Shown piece after piece: positions 1-8,716 of a stretch of 64,000 bases of DNA. Each line of letters begins with the position of its first letter. The stretch's first letter is position 1. The notes under the pieces were generated by a model. The model saw only the letters and a program-made list of their open reading frames with translations, was not told where the DNA came from and did no database searches. The DNA comes from Paenibacillus glycanilyticus. Lineage in GTDB: Bacteria; Bacillota; Bacilli; Paenibacillales; Paenibacillaceae. Location: contig NZ_JAMBNP010000012.1 of NCBI RefSeq assembly GCF_023715145.1, forward strand, positions 1-64,000. The letters run 5' to 3'. Made by a program: the position numbers and the translations under genes.

Positions 1-175
1 TGAGCATTTTCGGATGGTAGCTGTCCCGGCCACCTCCGGGATAAGCTTTGGTGAAGAGCTTCATATCTAAGCGATTGACCGCATCGTTGATGACGCGTAC
101 GAGATGATTTTCGGGGATATCTTCTTGCAAGTCCATTGGCAAGGACAGTTGATCCATGGTATATTCTTTGTACAT
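1..175 (-). mobile_element. IS1182-family transposase, N-terminal fragment (cut by window edge)
   Basis: The minus strand opens with ATG at 175 and reads without a stop to the window edge. The 58 residues begin MYKEYTMDQLSLPMDLQED and continue with IPENHLVRVINDAV and AYPGGGRDSYHPKML. This is the conserved start of IS1182/IS1380-like DDE transposases, where an N-terminal helical DNA-binding region precedes the catalytic domain. A minus-strand Shine-Dalgarno (GAGGCTTCT) lies just upstream. The catalytic residues would be outside the window, so it cannot be judged whether the element is intact. The family call rests on the PENHLVR and YPGGGR..YHPKM signatures. Confidence 0.8.
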
Positions 176-249
176 AAAGAAGCCTCTCTTTACTTAGAAT
201 GGTTGGTGGTACTTCTATTCTAACAAGGGTCGGCTTCTTTTTGTTTGAG

Positions 250-392
250 CATTTCATGAACAGGTTAAGGGCAGACGGAGCATGAAATGATTCTGGAGAA
301 GCGCCAGCGTTCGCTTTTGTAAAGGGATTCCCTACCTCTGAATATTAATTCAAGGAATCCCTGAGCAATGGCGATCGGAAGAACATTTCATG
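250..392. repeat. Intergenic inverted repeats
   Basis: CATTTCATG occurs at 250-258 and 384-392, and its inverse CATGAAATG at 281-289. Between them AGGGATTCC (323-331) pairs perfectly with GGAATCCCT (354-362). The block lies between the transposase start and the terminator of the next operon and has no ORF. It could be part of the IS end or a dispersed intergenic repeat; the sequence alone does not decide. Confidence 0.5.
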
Positions 393-411
393 CGCAGGCT
401 GCTGTTTAGCC

Positions 412-470
412 CAAATACAAAAAAAGGGGGTGTCCCATCGTCATTTACATGACTTATGGGACACCCCCTT
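412..470 (-). terminator. Rho-independent terminator of the 484-2589 operon
   Basis: A perfect 15-bp stem pairs 424-438 with 456-470 (arm AAGGGGGTGTCCCAT). Read on the minus strand it is followed by a run of T (A-run at 419-425 on the plus strand). It lies 14 bp past the stop codon of the last gene. Confidence 0.85.
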
Positions 471-483
471 GTGATGCGGGCAG

Positions 484-942
484 CTATTCATCGGATACGC
501 GGGCGAGGCCAACCGTGAATGCGCTGTTCGCCCACATGACCCGTTGAACCTCGCCCGCTTGACCGGCATGGCATTGCACGATGACGCTGACATCCGCTTT
601 AGGCTTCGGAAGCTGTCTGGTTTTTTTTGAAAAAGCAGCATGAATCCCGAATCCCAGACAGAAGCCGATAAAGGCTGCAATTATGCCGCAGATAATTGGA
701 CCCCAGGTCCATATAAACCCCAGGCTCGTGCCAATGACGGACAATGCTGTCGCGCAGGCCATGCCAATCTCGACTCCCTTGGAATGGGAGCTTTCTCTTT
801 TTTGATGATCGGTTTGAAATTCCCGGGGTACATGTTCCATGCAAACGACCAACAGCCGCTCTCTGGAGATTCCTATACTCTCCAGCTTGGTCAACGCATA
901 CTCAAGCTCAATGGAATGCGGAAAGGTTCCAATGATAATCAT
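484..942 (-). CDS. Hypothetical membrane protein, 152 aa
   Basis: No family recognised. Residues 1-40 look like a small alpha/beta domain (MIIIGTFPHSIELEYALTKL) and the C-terminal part (DVSVIVQCHAGQAGEVQRVM) like a second copy, so two sensor-like half domains may flank the membrane region. Two hydrophobic segments lie around residues 60-105, with glycine-rich sequence between. The start ATG overlaps the stop of the upstream gene (ATGA, 939-942), so the two are probably translationally coupled. It is the last gene of a three-gene minus-strand operon that ends in a strong terminator. Coding is likely because of the coupling and the terminator; the function is unknown. Confidence 0.7.
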   Translation of the reverse strand: MIIIGTFPHSIELEYALTKLESIGISRERLLVVCMEHVPREFQTDHQKRESSHSKGVEIGMACATALSVIGTSLGFIWTWGPIICGIIAAFIGFCLGFGIHAAFSKKTRQLPKPKADVSVIVQCHAGQAGEVQRVMWANSAFTVGLARVSDE

Positions 943-1712
943 GCCTTATCACCTGACCTGCCAAAGAGTTGAACGGAAGAGGAACGATACCGGTTATTTA
1001 GATATTGGCGCTGCTCCAGGTTGAACAGAAGATTATGCTCCTTGGCTTTGATATAAGCGTGATAGACTGCTCCTCCGATGACCGAAGGCATAAATAACAG
1101 CCAATGCGGATTCAATACCGTGACCGATTCGGCGATATGGCCCGTTAGAATATGGATTAGCGCTTCGTGAGCATGAGATAGCGATATATACAGCCACCAC
1201 CAGAACATCGCATAGAAGGCCAGACCAATCCGGTGGTTGTACAGCTGACCTAAACCGGGGAAGAACAACGAGAACACAGCTGCGACTAACGGACTTTTGG
1301 GCTGGATGTATTGTACCTCGGATGCAAAAAGCTTCATGCTCGGTAGCGGCTCCCGTTCAAGCCGGGCAATATGATAAAGCTTATTCTGATAGACAGCGGA
1401 ACGATAGCTGTCCCACATGACAATGAAATAGATAATGATATACCCAAGAACCCAACGCGGATCAAGGACCGCCTTGGCCTGCTCGAATTTACCGCATAGA
1501 GAATAAACGATGGCAATGTTGATATGGCCTAGCGTATTGAATATCACCTCGGACAAGGTAAGAATGGTCCCTCTCAAATATTGGTTCAGCAAAAAATGCC
1601 CAAAGCCGGGGAAGGCTGCCGACCACCAGAGAACCATGTAAGGGCTGCGGATATTTAGCGAGGTCACACCAAATACGCTCAATTTGGCCAAAGGCCGGCG
1701 TGAAGGATTCAT
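939..1712 (-). CDS. Polytopic membrane protein with two TM2-like repeats
   Basis: About 257 residues. The protein contains an internal duplication. In numbering from the upstream TTG (1739), a motif FPGFGHFLLNQYLRG at about 43 matches FPGLGQLYNHRIG at about 160, and VLDPRWVLGY at 91 matches VLNPHWLLFM at 208. The PGxGxxLNxxxxG pattern is typical of TM2/DUF5683-like small membrane modules, whose function is not established. I place the start at ATG 1712 because GGGAG lies upstream and the TTG at 1739 would overlap the previous gene by 20 bp. It is the middle gene of the operon. Confidence 0.7.
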   Translation of the reverse strand: MNPSRRPLAKLSVFGVTSLNIRSPYMVLWWSAAFPGFGHFLLNQYLRGTILTLSEVIFNTLGHINIAIVYSLCGKFEQAKAVLDPRWVLGYIIIYFIVMWDSYRSAVYQNKLYHIARLEREPLPSMKLFASEVQYIQPKSPLVAAVFSLFFPGLGQLYNHRIGLAFYAMFWWWLYISLSHAHEALIHILTGHIAESVTVLNPHWLLFMPSVIGGAVYHAYIKAKEHNLLFNLEQRQYLNNRYRSSSVQLFGRSGDKA

Positions 1713-1719
1713 GCAGGGT

Positions 1720-2589
1720 CTAACGCTCCCTTCGTACAATGCGGTAGATGCCGTTTAACAGCTGAAGGACTATAACCTGAAGCAAGATTAACAGGAGTAT
1801 CAGTCCAATACCCGATGTATATAAAATATCCCGCCTCATAAGCCACCAATAGCCGCAGGCAAGCGAACCGATCACTATCGTTTTCCAGATCCAATTCCCC
1901 CGCATCGAAATTAACCATGCAAACAAAACGGAATCTATATGAACGATTAATGTGGCGAATGCAAGGTTGTCTCTTGCGGGATCCTCAAACCAGCCGGGCC
2001 GAAATCCGATCCGGTGAAACAGCAGCAGATACGAAGACATGATGGTCCCCTGCAGAGACACATTAATGATATAAAGCACTATCAAACGGAACAGATAAGG
2101 CTGATCCGACTGGCATAGCTTTCTCCAGAACCATTTTCCTGTGGCAAATAAGAAGGTTAGACCTATCCCCGTATAGATGATTTTCCACCAATGATGCTCG
2201 AAAATTCCCAAAGAGATAAAGGTTTGTTCAATCCCCATAAAGCCCGCCGCAATAAGCAGAATCCGCCGGAAGCGAACGCCGTATACCGCAATCAGCGTGC
2301 ACGCAGACGGAACGATAAAGCCATTGGATACAATAGCCCCCATGGCGCTGTCATAGAAGGGATCCTTGAGTATGCCGGGCATGTAATCGTAGCTGTGCAA
2401 AATAATGAAAATGATCAATTCCAGCATATAAACAGCCCCGGCAACAGCTATGTAGAAGGGGATAAGCTTCAAGCTTCTCGCTTTAACGGAGGAGAGTGCG
2501 ATAAACGCAAAGCTAACGATAGTAAGGACCAGATAAGGGACAAAAGCAGGAATAAGATCAACCCCGATAAGCCATATTGGACGCAGCAT
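1720..2589 (-). CDS. Polytopic membrane protein, unknown function
   Basis: 289 residues with about eight hydrophobic segments and few charged residues, so an integral membrane protein. No catalytic motif was recognised. It somewhat resembles the CBO0543-type membrane proteins of Firmicutes (weak impression). It is the first gene of the minus-strand operon that continues with the TM2-like protein and the 152-aa protein; the three are likely to work together. The ribosome binding site is weak (GGAAAAA before the ATG). Confidence 0.65.
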   Translation of the reverse strand: MLRPIWLIGVDLIPAFVPYLVLTIVSFAFIALSSVKARSLKLIPFYIAVAGAVYMLELIIFIILHSYDYMPGILKDPFYDSAMGAIVSNGFIVPSACTLIAVYGVRFRRILLIAAGFMGIEQTFISLGIFEHHWWKIIYTGIGLTFLFATGKWFWRKLCQSDQPYLFRLIVLYIINVSLQGTIMSSYLLLFHRIGFRPGWFEDPARDNLAFATLIVHIDSVLFAWLISMRGNWIWKTIVIGSLACGYWWLMRRDILYTSGIGLILLLILLQVIVLQLLNGIYRIVRRER

Positions 2590-2757
2590 GTTTATTTTTC
2601 CAATAATCCCCTGATTTATTCCATTGATATCCTCTTGAGGAATTAAGATGGCATGATAGCTTTCACATCAAACCTTCAACTGCGCCGAACATTCGCTTAA
2701 TCATTTGTCAATAAAATAGGGTATGTACCACATTTTACCTATTGGGAGAGTGAATTC

Positions 2758-4410
2758 ATGTACGCGTCACCAATGAAACGCATGGTGAAAACAGCTTGGG
2801 TCGGGACAATGGCAGCAGCACTGTTGGCCACTCCGTTCCTCCATTCGCAGCCGGCCTTTGCGGCAGTAGGCACGCCTAACTATGAGGTTAAGCTGAACCT
2901 GGATCCGGCCTTGGTACTGGACTCGAGCCACAATCTGGTTAGTGCCGTCAGAAGCGAATTTGACACAGGCAGCTCCTACAAATCTTACAAAGTCCAGTAC
3001 ATGGATACGGCATCGCAAAGCATGCAGGGCCGAGGCTGGAGCGAGCGGATCCGCAAGCGCGACGATGAGAGCAAGCATGAGATTCAGTATAAGAAGCGCT
3101 ATGACGTTGCAAACGGCGATATTAACGCGGCGTTGAATCAGGCGGCAGGCGAAGGATTGGATTCGTCCTCTGGCTTCGATTTCCAAGTCGATTGGGGCTA
3201 TTCCAAGCAAACGCTCAGCATCGATTACGAGAAGGAAGTATCGATCTCCGGATCAAGCGGCAGCGGCCTCAAAATGCCAAATGAAGCGACATCCCGTACG
3301 GTGTCCGTTGCCAATGAGCCAAGCAAGTTTGCGAACTGGACAAGCTCCGGCTGGGGCACAGCTCAGCTGAACAACGCGGTTGTGTACGGTCCGGTTGATT
3401 TCAAGCGTTATGAAGGAACCTTCGATGATCTCGACCTGGACATTGAAGTATGGACGGTCATTAATGAAGCGAAGACGGGTTACGAGTATTGGGTGGAAGC
3501 CTCCTTCAAGACGGACAGCTACAGCGAAGCAAGCTCGACGCGGACGGCGCTTATTAACGAGCTTAACGGCAAAGGCTGGCTGATCCCGCAGGATCTGCTC
3601 CGGACAAGCCAAATTATCCAACGTTATGCCCCGGCCCCGGCCGTACCGGACACAACGGCTCCGTCGGTGCCAACCAATGCGGCGGCAACGGCCGTATCCA
3701 GCAGCCAGGTGAATGTAAGCTGGACGGCTTCCACGGATAATGCAGGTGTCACCGGCTATAATGTTTACCGTAACGGCGTATTGGCAGGCTCGCCGACGGG
3801 TACCTCTTACAGCGACACGGGACTTACGGCTTCAACAAGCTATTCTTACACGGTGAAGGCGAAGGACGCGGCGGGTAATGTTTCGGCAGCGAGCAGCGCG
3901 GTCAGCGTAACGACGTTAGCTGCGGGCAGCGGCGGAACCGTTGGCGGTACGTATAACGTAAACGGCAGCACGGGCGCTTATATGGAAGCGGAGAGTTATA
4001 CGACGAAAAATGGTGCCTTCGTAAACGCAGCCTGCTCGGCATGCTCGAACGGTTATGAGATGGAGACGGCAAACGGCTCCGGCAACAGCGATACGAACTA
4101 CGTCGCTTACACGATTAACGTAACCAACGGCGGCTCCTTCTACGTTCATTTGCTGAGCAGCGGTGTTGACAGCAGCTCGGACAGCTTTACAGTAGCAATT
4201 GACGGCGCATCCGGCTCACAGGTTACAACGACATCGAACAACACTTGGGCTTGGAAAAAAACAAGCGGCTCCATCTCGATCGCAAACGGTACGCATACGC
4301 TGTACATTAAAGTAAGAGAAGACGGCGCAAAGGTGGATAAAATCTACCTGTCGAAATCCAGCACGTCCCCAACGGGATTAGGCGGTACGGCGGCAACGCC
4401 GGTAAGCTAG
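2758..4410 (+). CDS. Secreted CYTH-like, FN3 and carbohydrate-binding module protein
   Basis: 550 residues. Signal peptide about 1-35 (KRMVK, hydrophobic stretch, cleavage after AFA). Residues about 40-295 form a domain that I read as CYTH/triphosphate-tunnel-like: YEVKLNL near its start, GWSERIRKR then EIQYKKRY in the middle, and YWVEASFK before a terminal helical part. A fibronectin type III domain follows at about 300-390 (PSVPTNAAATAVSSSQVNVSW). A C-terminal module at about 400-535 resembles CBM6/35 (YMEAESYTT... ending VDKIYLSKSS). The CYTH assignment is an inference from pattern. FN3 and the carbohydrate-binding module are well supported. A GGGAG site precedes the ATG, and it is transcribed alone up to the terminator at 4424. 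Confidence 0.8.
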   Translation: MYASPMKRMVKTAWVGTMAAALLATPFLHSQPAFAAVGTPNYEVKLNLDPALVLDSSHNLVSAVRSEFDTGSSYKSYKVQYMDTASQSMQGRGWSERIRKRDDESKHEIQYKKRYDVANGDINAALNQAAGEGLDSSSGFDFQVDWGYSKQTLSIDYEKEVSISGSSGSGLKMPNEATSRTVSVANEPSKFANWTSSGWGTAQLNNAVVYGPVDFKRYEGTFDDLDLDIEVWTVINEAKTGYEYWVEASFKTDSYSEASSTRTALINELNGKGWLIPQDLLRTSQIIQRYAPAPAVPDTTAPSVPTNAAATAVSSSQVNVSWTASTDNAGVTGYNVYRNGVLAGSPTGTSYSDTGLTASTSYSYTVKAKDAAGNVSAASSAVSVTTLAAGSGGTVGGTYNVNGSTGAYMEAESYTTKNGAFVNAACSACSNGYEMETANGSGNSDTNYVAYTINVTNGGSFYVHLLSSGVDSSSDSFTVAIDGASGSQVTTTSNNTWAWKKTSGSISIANGTHTLYIKVREDGAKVDKIYLSKSSTSPTGLGGTAATPVS

Positions 4411-4423
4411 CAAGACAGAGTAG

Positions 4424-4460
4424 AGCGGACACATCTTTTGAGGTGTCCGCTTTCTATTTG
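4424..4460 (+). terminator. Terminator after the secreted CYTH-like gene
   Basis: AGCGGACAC (4424-4432) pairs perfectly with GTGTCCGCT (4443-4451), followed by TTCTATTT. It lies 13 bp past the stop codon. Confidence 0.75.
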
Positions 4461-4536
4461 TGCCCGAGAAATGGTCTCCGCCTCAATTCCTTGGTATAGT
4501 CAATTTAGGACTACATTCAGGAATGAGGTTTTTTAT

Positions 4537-5010
4537 ATGTCTGGCAAAACAAACGCCTGCCGCAAGCTGGATTCTCTTCATATCCAATACACGCTTCACG
4601 AATACGAGTGGGACGAGGATCAGCTTGACGCGGATACCGTTGCTGCCAAGGTCGGATTACCGGCGGACCAGCTCTATAAGACGCTTGTGCTCAGGGGGGA
4701 TAAGTCCGGGGTTATTGCAGCTTGCATCCCGGGGGATAAAGAGCTTAATCTGAAAAGCCTGGCGCAAGCAAGCGGCAATAAGAAAGTCGAGATGGTAGCG
4801 GTCAAGGAGATTCAAGGCCTGACCGGATATATTAGGGGAGGGGTCTCGCCGCTTGGGATGAAGAAGAATTACCCTTTTTATCTGCACGAAACCGTGATGT
4901 CAACGGAACTGGTCAGCATCAGTGCCGGCCGCCGCGGCTTGCAGATTTTCCTGAGCGGTCCCGACCTGGCTGCCGCTTCCCAAGGCAAGCTTGCGGATAT
5001 CGCGCATTAA
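4537..5010 (+). CDS. YbaK/EbsC-family aminoacyl-tRNA deacylase
   Basis: 157 residues. Members of this family hydrolyse mischarged aminoacyl-tRNA, typically Cys-tRNA(Pro), in trans. Features seen: KTLVLRGD with the conserved K about residue 48, PGDKELNLKSLAQASG, GLTGYIRGGVSPLGM (the conserved GGxSPxG loop) and ISAGRRGLQIFLS near the C-terminus. Length fits the family (about 155-160). I start at ATG 4537 because GAGG lies about nine bases upstream and family members start with a similar MSxKTNACRxLD. The long upstream extension of the frame overlaps the terminator and is not real. Confidence 0.9.
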   Translation: MSGKTNACRKLDSLHIQYTLHEYEWDEDQLDADTVAAKVGLPADQLYKTLVLRGDKSGVIAACIPGDKELNLKSLAQASGNKKVEMVAVKEIQGLTGYIRGGVSPLGMKKNYPFYLHETVMSTELVSISAGRRGLQIFLSGPDLAAASQGKLADIAH

Positions 5011-5080
5011 GCCAAGGTTGAACGATCTCTAATCCGGCAAGTCTAGGACTATATACTAGTCGGTAAAGGATCGGTGACTT

Positions 5081-5545
5081 ATGGCGAAGATCATGGGCAG
5101 AATAGGCGCATGCATGGGACTGTTCATTGTGCTGGCCTGGGCAGCGCTTCTGCTCGGCTACTATGGGAAGGTTCAATGGCAGAAGCTCCAGGCGGAGAGG
5201 AATACCGCGCATTTTCTTAAAGCCGTTCAGCTAGAGCGGTATGATGACGCGGTTAGTCTGTTCGGGGAGCCGCTTAGGCGGGAAAGCCTGCAAGCTCTTC
5301 AGCCTTTGCGGTTAGTCGAGTACAGCCGGATAAAAGCCGTGTTTGACGATGGCTGCGTGTGCGGCGGCCATGCGAAGCTTACGTTTCAGGCGGATGGTCC
5401 GGCCGTTACGGTGGATGCCGTTTTCTCGCTTGGAGAAGGCCTTAAATCCGGTCAAATCTGCGCGGGGATCACCAATGAGCAGCGTTTAGCGATCCCGCAA
5501 TTAGGCGATTGGAACAAGGCGATCTGCGGGAGCGATTCTTTCTAG
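5081..5545 (+). CDS. Small membrane-anchored protein, unknown function
   Basis: 154 residues. One N-terminal transmembrane helix (about 10-30) is followed by an extracytoplasmic domain with FLKAVQLERYDDAVSLF, a pattern seen in NTF2-like/DUF4878-type exported domains. Cysteines at 92, 94 and 127 could form disulfides outside the cell. GGATCGGTGA precedes the ATG. It converges with the acetyltransferase gene, leaving 3 bp between stops. Function unknown. Confidence 0.65.
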   Translation: MAKIMGRIGACMGLFIVLAWAALLLGYYGKVQWQKLQAERNTAHFLKAVQLERYDDAVSLFGEPLRRESLQALQPLRLVEYSRIKAVFDDGCVCGGHAKLTFQADGPAVTVDAVFSLGEGLKSGQICAGITNEQRLAIPQLGDWNKAICGSDSF

Positions 5546-5548
5546 GAG

Positions 5549-5968
5549 CTAACGCTCCAGTCTCATACAGATGCTTCTCTCCCGAAAACCAAGCGATTTC
5601 CAGAACGCATTAGCGGACTCATTCCAATGCATCACTTCGATATCAAGCTGGTCTGTACGCAGCAGGCTGGCCAGCCGTTCAAATGCCAATCTCCCATAGC
5701 CCTTTCTCCTCTGATCCCGGCAAATAAAGAACTGCCTTACATAAAGGGGCTGCCGGTTATGGTCAACCAGAGCATAACCGATTATCTCACCCCCCTGCTC
5801 AAACAAATAGGCTTTATAATCTGTCCGAATAAAATGCCACATTCTCTCCTTCAGCTCTATCGCGGTCATGGCATTATCGTGACGCTCATCCTCAATCAGC
5901 TGCTTGTTCAGCTTCGCGAGCAGCTCCACGTCTGCTTCGCCGCCTATTCGTATGGTCAGTCCATTCAT
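5549..5968 (-). CDS. GNAT-family N-acetyltransferase
   Basis: 139 residues. The acetyl-CoA binding motif is visible as QFFICRDQRRKGYGRLAFERL (the R/QxxGxG/A loop is RRKGYG), followed by the family's C-terminal WNESANAFWKSLGF. N-terminal strand: TIRIGGEADVELLAKL. The substrate cannot be told. AGGTGA precedes the ATG on the minus strand. Monocistronic, convergent with the preceding small membrane protein. Confidence 0.85.
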   Translation of the reverse strand: MNGLTIRIGGEADVELLAKLNKQLIEDERHDNAMTAIELKERMWHFIRTDYKAYLFEQGGEIIGYALVDHNRQPLYVRQFFICRDQRRKGYGRLAFERLASLLRTDQLDIEVMHWNESANAFWKSLGFRERSICMRLER

Positions 5969-6140
5969 CTAAGTTCACCTCGCTAAATTTAAATTCCTGG
6001 TAATAAGATTCATTCGTTTAATTGCTTTATTTACCCTGCCAAAAAAACTTTTCATTTTTTTTATTACGGATGTCGATTTCGATGCCGGGCGTTCGTCGTT
6101 ATAGTAAGAAGCTCAAAAACCACGGTTAGGAGAGATGGCA

Positions 6141-6947
6141 ATGAACATAGTTATTTCTAAGGACGGCACCAAGATTGCTTATGACAAAACAGGGCATGGT
6201 CCGGCGCTCGTATTGGTAGCGGGAGCATTCAGCTACCGGAAGTTCCCGGGTCAGTTGGAGCTTGCGGATATGCTGTCCACCAGGTACACCGTCTACAATT
6301 ATGACCGCCGAGGCCGGGGAGAGAGCGGTGACGCCGCATCTTATGCAATCGAACGGGAGATCGAGGACTTGAACGCAATGATTGAAGCAGCCGGCGGTTC
6401 CGCTTATGTCTGGGGGTTGTCCTCCGGCGCGGTGCTGGCTCTGGAGGCTGCGGCGAGCGGCTCCAATATTACAAGATTGGCGCTGCATGAGCCGCCGTTT
6501 ATCGTGAAGGCGGAGGATCCGAAGCCGCCAAGCGATTTTACCGAATATGTCGGCAAGCTGATTGCCGATGACCGGCGCGCGGATGCCATTAAATATTTTA
6601 TGACCAAAGGCATGGGAGCGCCTTCCTTCATTATCCCGATGATGCGAATCATGCCCGGCGTATGGAGCAGGCTGATGGCCGTTGCGCACACGCTTCCTTA
6701 TGATGCGGCTTTGCTCAAAGGTTATGTCGGCGGTCAAGCGTTGCCCCGGAACAAGTGGAACCATGTCACCGTTCCAACGCTGGTGCTCGAGGGGACGGAA
6801 AGCCCTGCATCTCTGCGCCATGCCGCTCAGCAGACAGCCGAGGTCCTGCCGAACGCGCAGCTGATCAGCAAGAAGGGACTTGGGCATACGAAAAAGCTTC
6901 ATGCCACCATGGTCGCGCGGGAGCTTTCTTCTTTCTTCGCAAGTTAG
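6141..6947 (+). CDS. Alpha/beta hydrolase
   Basis: 268 residues from ATG 6141. The fold is shown by the oxyanion strand LVLVAGAF (about 23-30), YDRRGRGES (54-62), the nucleophile elbow GLSSG with Ser 94, and a C-terminal GLGHTKK that supplies the catalytic His. AGGAG (6128-6132) is 8 bases from ATG 6141 but only 2 from the in-frame ATG 6135, so 6141 is preferred. Physiological substrate unknown. It is followed 69 bp later by the YCII/ECF42 cluster and may be co-transcribed with it. Confidence 0.9.
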   Translation: MNIVISKDGTKIAYDKTGHGPALVLVAGAFSYRKFPGQLELADMLSTRYTVYNYDRRGRGESGDAASYAIEREIEDLNAMIEAAGGSAYVWGLSSGAVLALEAAASGSNITRLALHEPPFIVKAEDPKPPSDFTEYVGKLIADDRRADAIKYFMTKGMGAPSFIIPMMRIMPGVWSRLMAVAHTLPYDAALLKGYVGGQALPRNKWNHVTVPTLVLEGTESPASLRHAAQQTAEVLPNAQLISKKGLGHTKKLHATMVARELSSFFAS

Positions 6948-7016
6948 TTTTTTGGCAGGTGACGGAAGATTGCTGGAGAAGAGTTAAAGACAAACACCTA
7001 TTAGGAGGTTATTTCG

Positions 7017-7451
7017 ATGAGATTCATGATGGTCGTGAAAGCAACAACGGATTCGGAGGCAGGAGTCCTGCCTAGTCAAGAGCTGATTGACGCCATGCAG
7101 AAATACAACGAGGAGCTTGCTAAAGCCGGGGTTCTGCTCGCGGCGGACGGTCTGCATTCCAGCGCGAACGCGGTTCGGATTTCGTATCCGGAGCCGGGCG
7201 GCAAGCCAAAGGTGGTTGACGGTCCTTTTACGGAAGCGAAGGAAATGATAGCGGGTTATACGCTGATCGAAGTGAAGTCGAGGGAAGAAGCTCTAGAATG
7301 GGCGCTTCGGATGCCGGATCCGCATGGCTTTGGGCAAGGCGAGATTGAGCTTCGCCAGGTGTTCGAGTTGGAAGAGCTGATGGAGAACCCGGAGTCGCGA
7401 GCCAAGGAGGAAGCGCTTCGCAAGCAGGCCCAGGAGTCCAAAAAGGCGTGA
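7017..7451 (+). CDS. YCII-related (DGPF) protein, ECF42 partner 1
   Basis: 144 residues. MRFMMVVKATTDSEAG and VVDGPFTEAKEMIAGYTLIEV are the diagnostic blocks of YCII-related/DGPF proteins, which form ferredoxin-like dimers of uncertain function and are linked genetically to ECF42 sigma factors. The C-terminal 30 residues are a charged helix. AGGAGGTTATTTCG precedes the ATG. Its stop overlaps the GTG start of the sigma factor (GTGA), so the two are coupled. Confidence 0.9.
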   Translation: MRFMMVVKATTDSEAGVLPSQELIDAMQKYNEELAKAGVLLAADGLHSSANAVRISYPEPGGKPKVVDGPFTEAKEMIAGYTLIEVKSREEALEWALRMPDPHGFGQGEIELRQVFELEELMENPESRAKEEALRKQAQESKKA

Positions 7452-8716
7452 GCGTCTCCCAAACGCATCGTACCATCGATACGATATGGCGAATGGAGTC
7501 TCCGAAGCTGATTGCAGGGTTAATCCGGATCGTCCGGGATGTCGGGCTGGCTGAGGATATCGCGCAGGATGCGCTCGTCATCGCGCTTGACCGTTGGCCA
7601 AACGCGGGCATTCCGGACAAACCGGGTGCCTGGCTGATGACCACGGCGAAGCGCCGGGCTATCGATCTGCTAAGACGCAACAAGCTGCGGGATCAGAAAT
7701 ACGTCGAGATAGCCCGGGAAATAGATTTATATACCGAGGACGATGTTGATCGTGCATTAGACGGGGAGATTGAGGATGATCTGCTGCGCCTGATCTTTAT
7801 GACGTGTCATCCGGTGTTGTCGCAGGATGCAAGAGTTGCGCTTACGCTGCGTTTGTTATGCGGCCTGACCACCGATGAGATAGCGCGTTCTTTTCTCCTT
7901 GCGGAGTCGACGATCGCCCAGCGGATTGTCCGGGCTAAGCGTACGTTAAATACGGAGAAGGTTCCCTTTGAAGTTCCGGCGGGAAAAGAGCTTGAGGAGC
8001 GGTTATCCGCTGTTCTGGAGGTCATTTATCTCATGTTTAACGAGGGGTATTCGGCCACCTCCGGACAGGATTGGACCCGGCCGCTGCTCTGCCAGGAGGC
8101 GCTCAGGCTGGGTCGCGTCCTTGCTGCCATTGCCCCTGGCGAGTCGGAGGTTCATGGTCTGACAGCTCTGATGGAGATTCAATCCTCAAGGCTTAAAACC
8201 CGCGTTAACGCACAAGGGGAGCCCGTTCTTCTGATGGAGCAAAACCGGGCGAAATGGGATCAGCTCCTGATTCGCCGCGGGCTTGCTGCCCTGGAGCAGG
8301 CGCAAAGGAAGGGAAGGACGCTTGGTCCGTATGCGCTGCAGGCTTCTATTGCCGCCTGTCATGCGGTGGCGCGTACTCCGGCAGATACGGACTGGATCCG
8401 CATTGCGGCCCTATATGAAGCGCTGTTGAGGAAAACCCCTTCTCCTATTGTGGAGCTGAACCGCGCGGTTGCCATCGGTATGGCTTTTGGCCCGGCATAC
8501 GGGCTGCAATTGGTTGACGCCCTGCAAGCCGAGCCCTTGCTGCAGGGGTACCATCTGCTGCCTAGCGTTCGAGGCGATCTGCTGGAGAAGCTGGGGCGGC
8601 TCGAAGAAGCCTGCACGGAGTTTGAACGCGCGGCTGCCATGACCCGCAATGAGAAGGAGCAGCAGCTGCTGCTCAAGCGGGCCGCAGCATGCAAGGGGGA
8701 AGGAGGGCGGACATAA
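7448..8716 (+). CDS. ECF42-type RNA polymerase sigma factor
   Basis: 422 residues. Region sigma-2 lies at about 15-80 (DVGLAEDIAQDALVIAL, PGAWLMTTAKRRAIDLLRR) and sigma-4 at about 125-180 (LLCGLTTDEIARSFLLAESTIAQRIVRAKRTL). The remaining 230 residues are a helical TPR-like C-terminal extension (VELNRAVAIGMAFGP, then LGRLEEACTEFERAAAM) that marks the ECF42 group, where no classical anti-sigma is known. GTG start overlapping the upstream stop. The TAATG overlap at its end couples it to the next YCII gene. Confidence 0.9.
   Translation: MSVSQTHRTIDTIWRMESPKLIAGLIRIVRDVGLAEDIAQDALVIALDRWPNAGIPDKPGAWLMTTAKRRAIDLLRRNKLRDQKYVEIAREIDLYTEDDVDRALDGEIEDDLLRLIFMTCHPVLSQDARVALTLRLLCGLTTDEIARSFLLAESTIAQRIVRAKRTLNTEKVPFEVPAGKELEERLSAVLEVIYLMFNEGYSATSGQDWTRPLLCQEALRLGRVLAAIAPGESEVHGLTALMEIQSSRLKTRVNAQGEPVLLMEQNRAKWDQLLIRRGLAALEQAQRKGRTLGPYALQASIAACHAVARTPADTDWIRIAALYEALLRKTPSPIVELNRAVAIGMAFGPAYGLQLVDALQAEPLLQGYHLLPSVRGDLLEKLGRLEEACTEFERAAAMTRNEKEQQLLLKRAAACKGEGGRT

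Noticed and set aside
441..680. 79-codon minus-strand frame over the left terminator
   Set aside because: It runs into the terminator stem and overlaps the 484-942 gene in another frame.
6126..6902. 258-codon minus-strand frame
   Set aside because: Antisense to the alpha/beta hydrolase; no motif or binding site.
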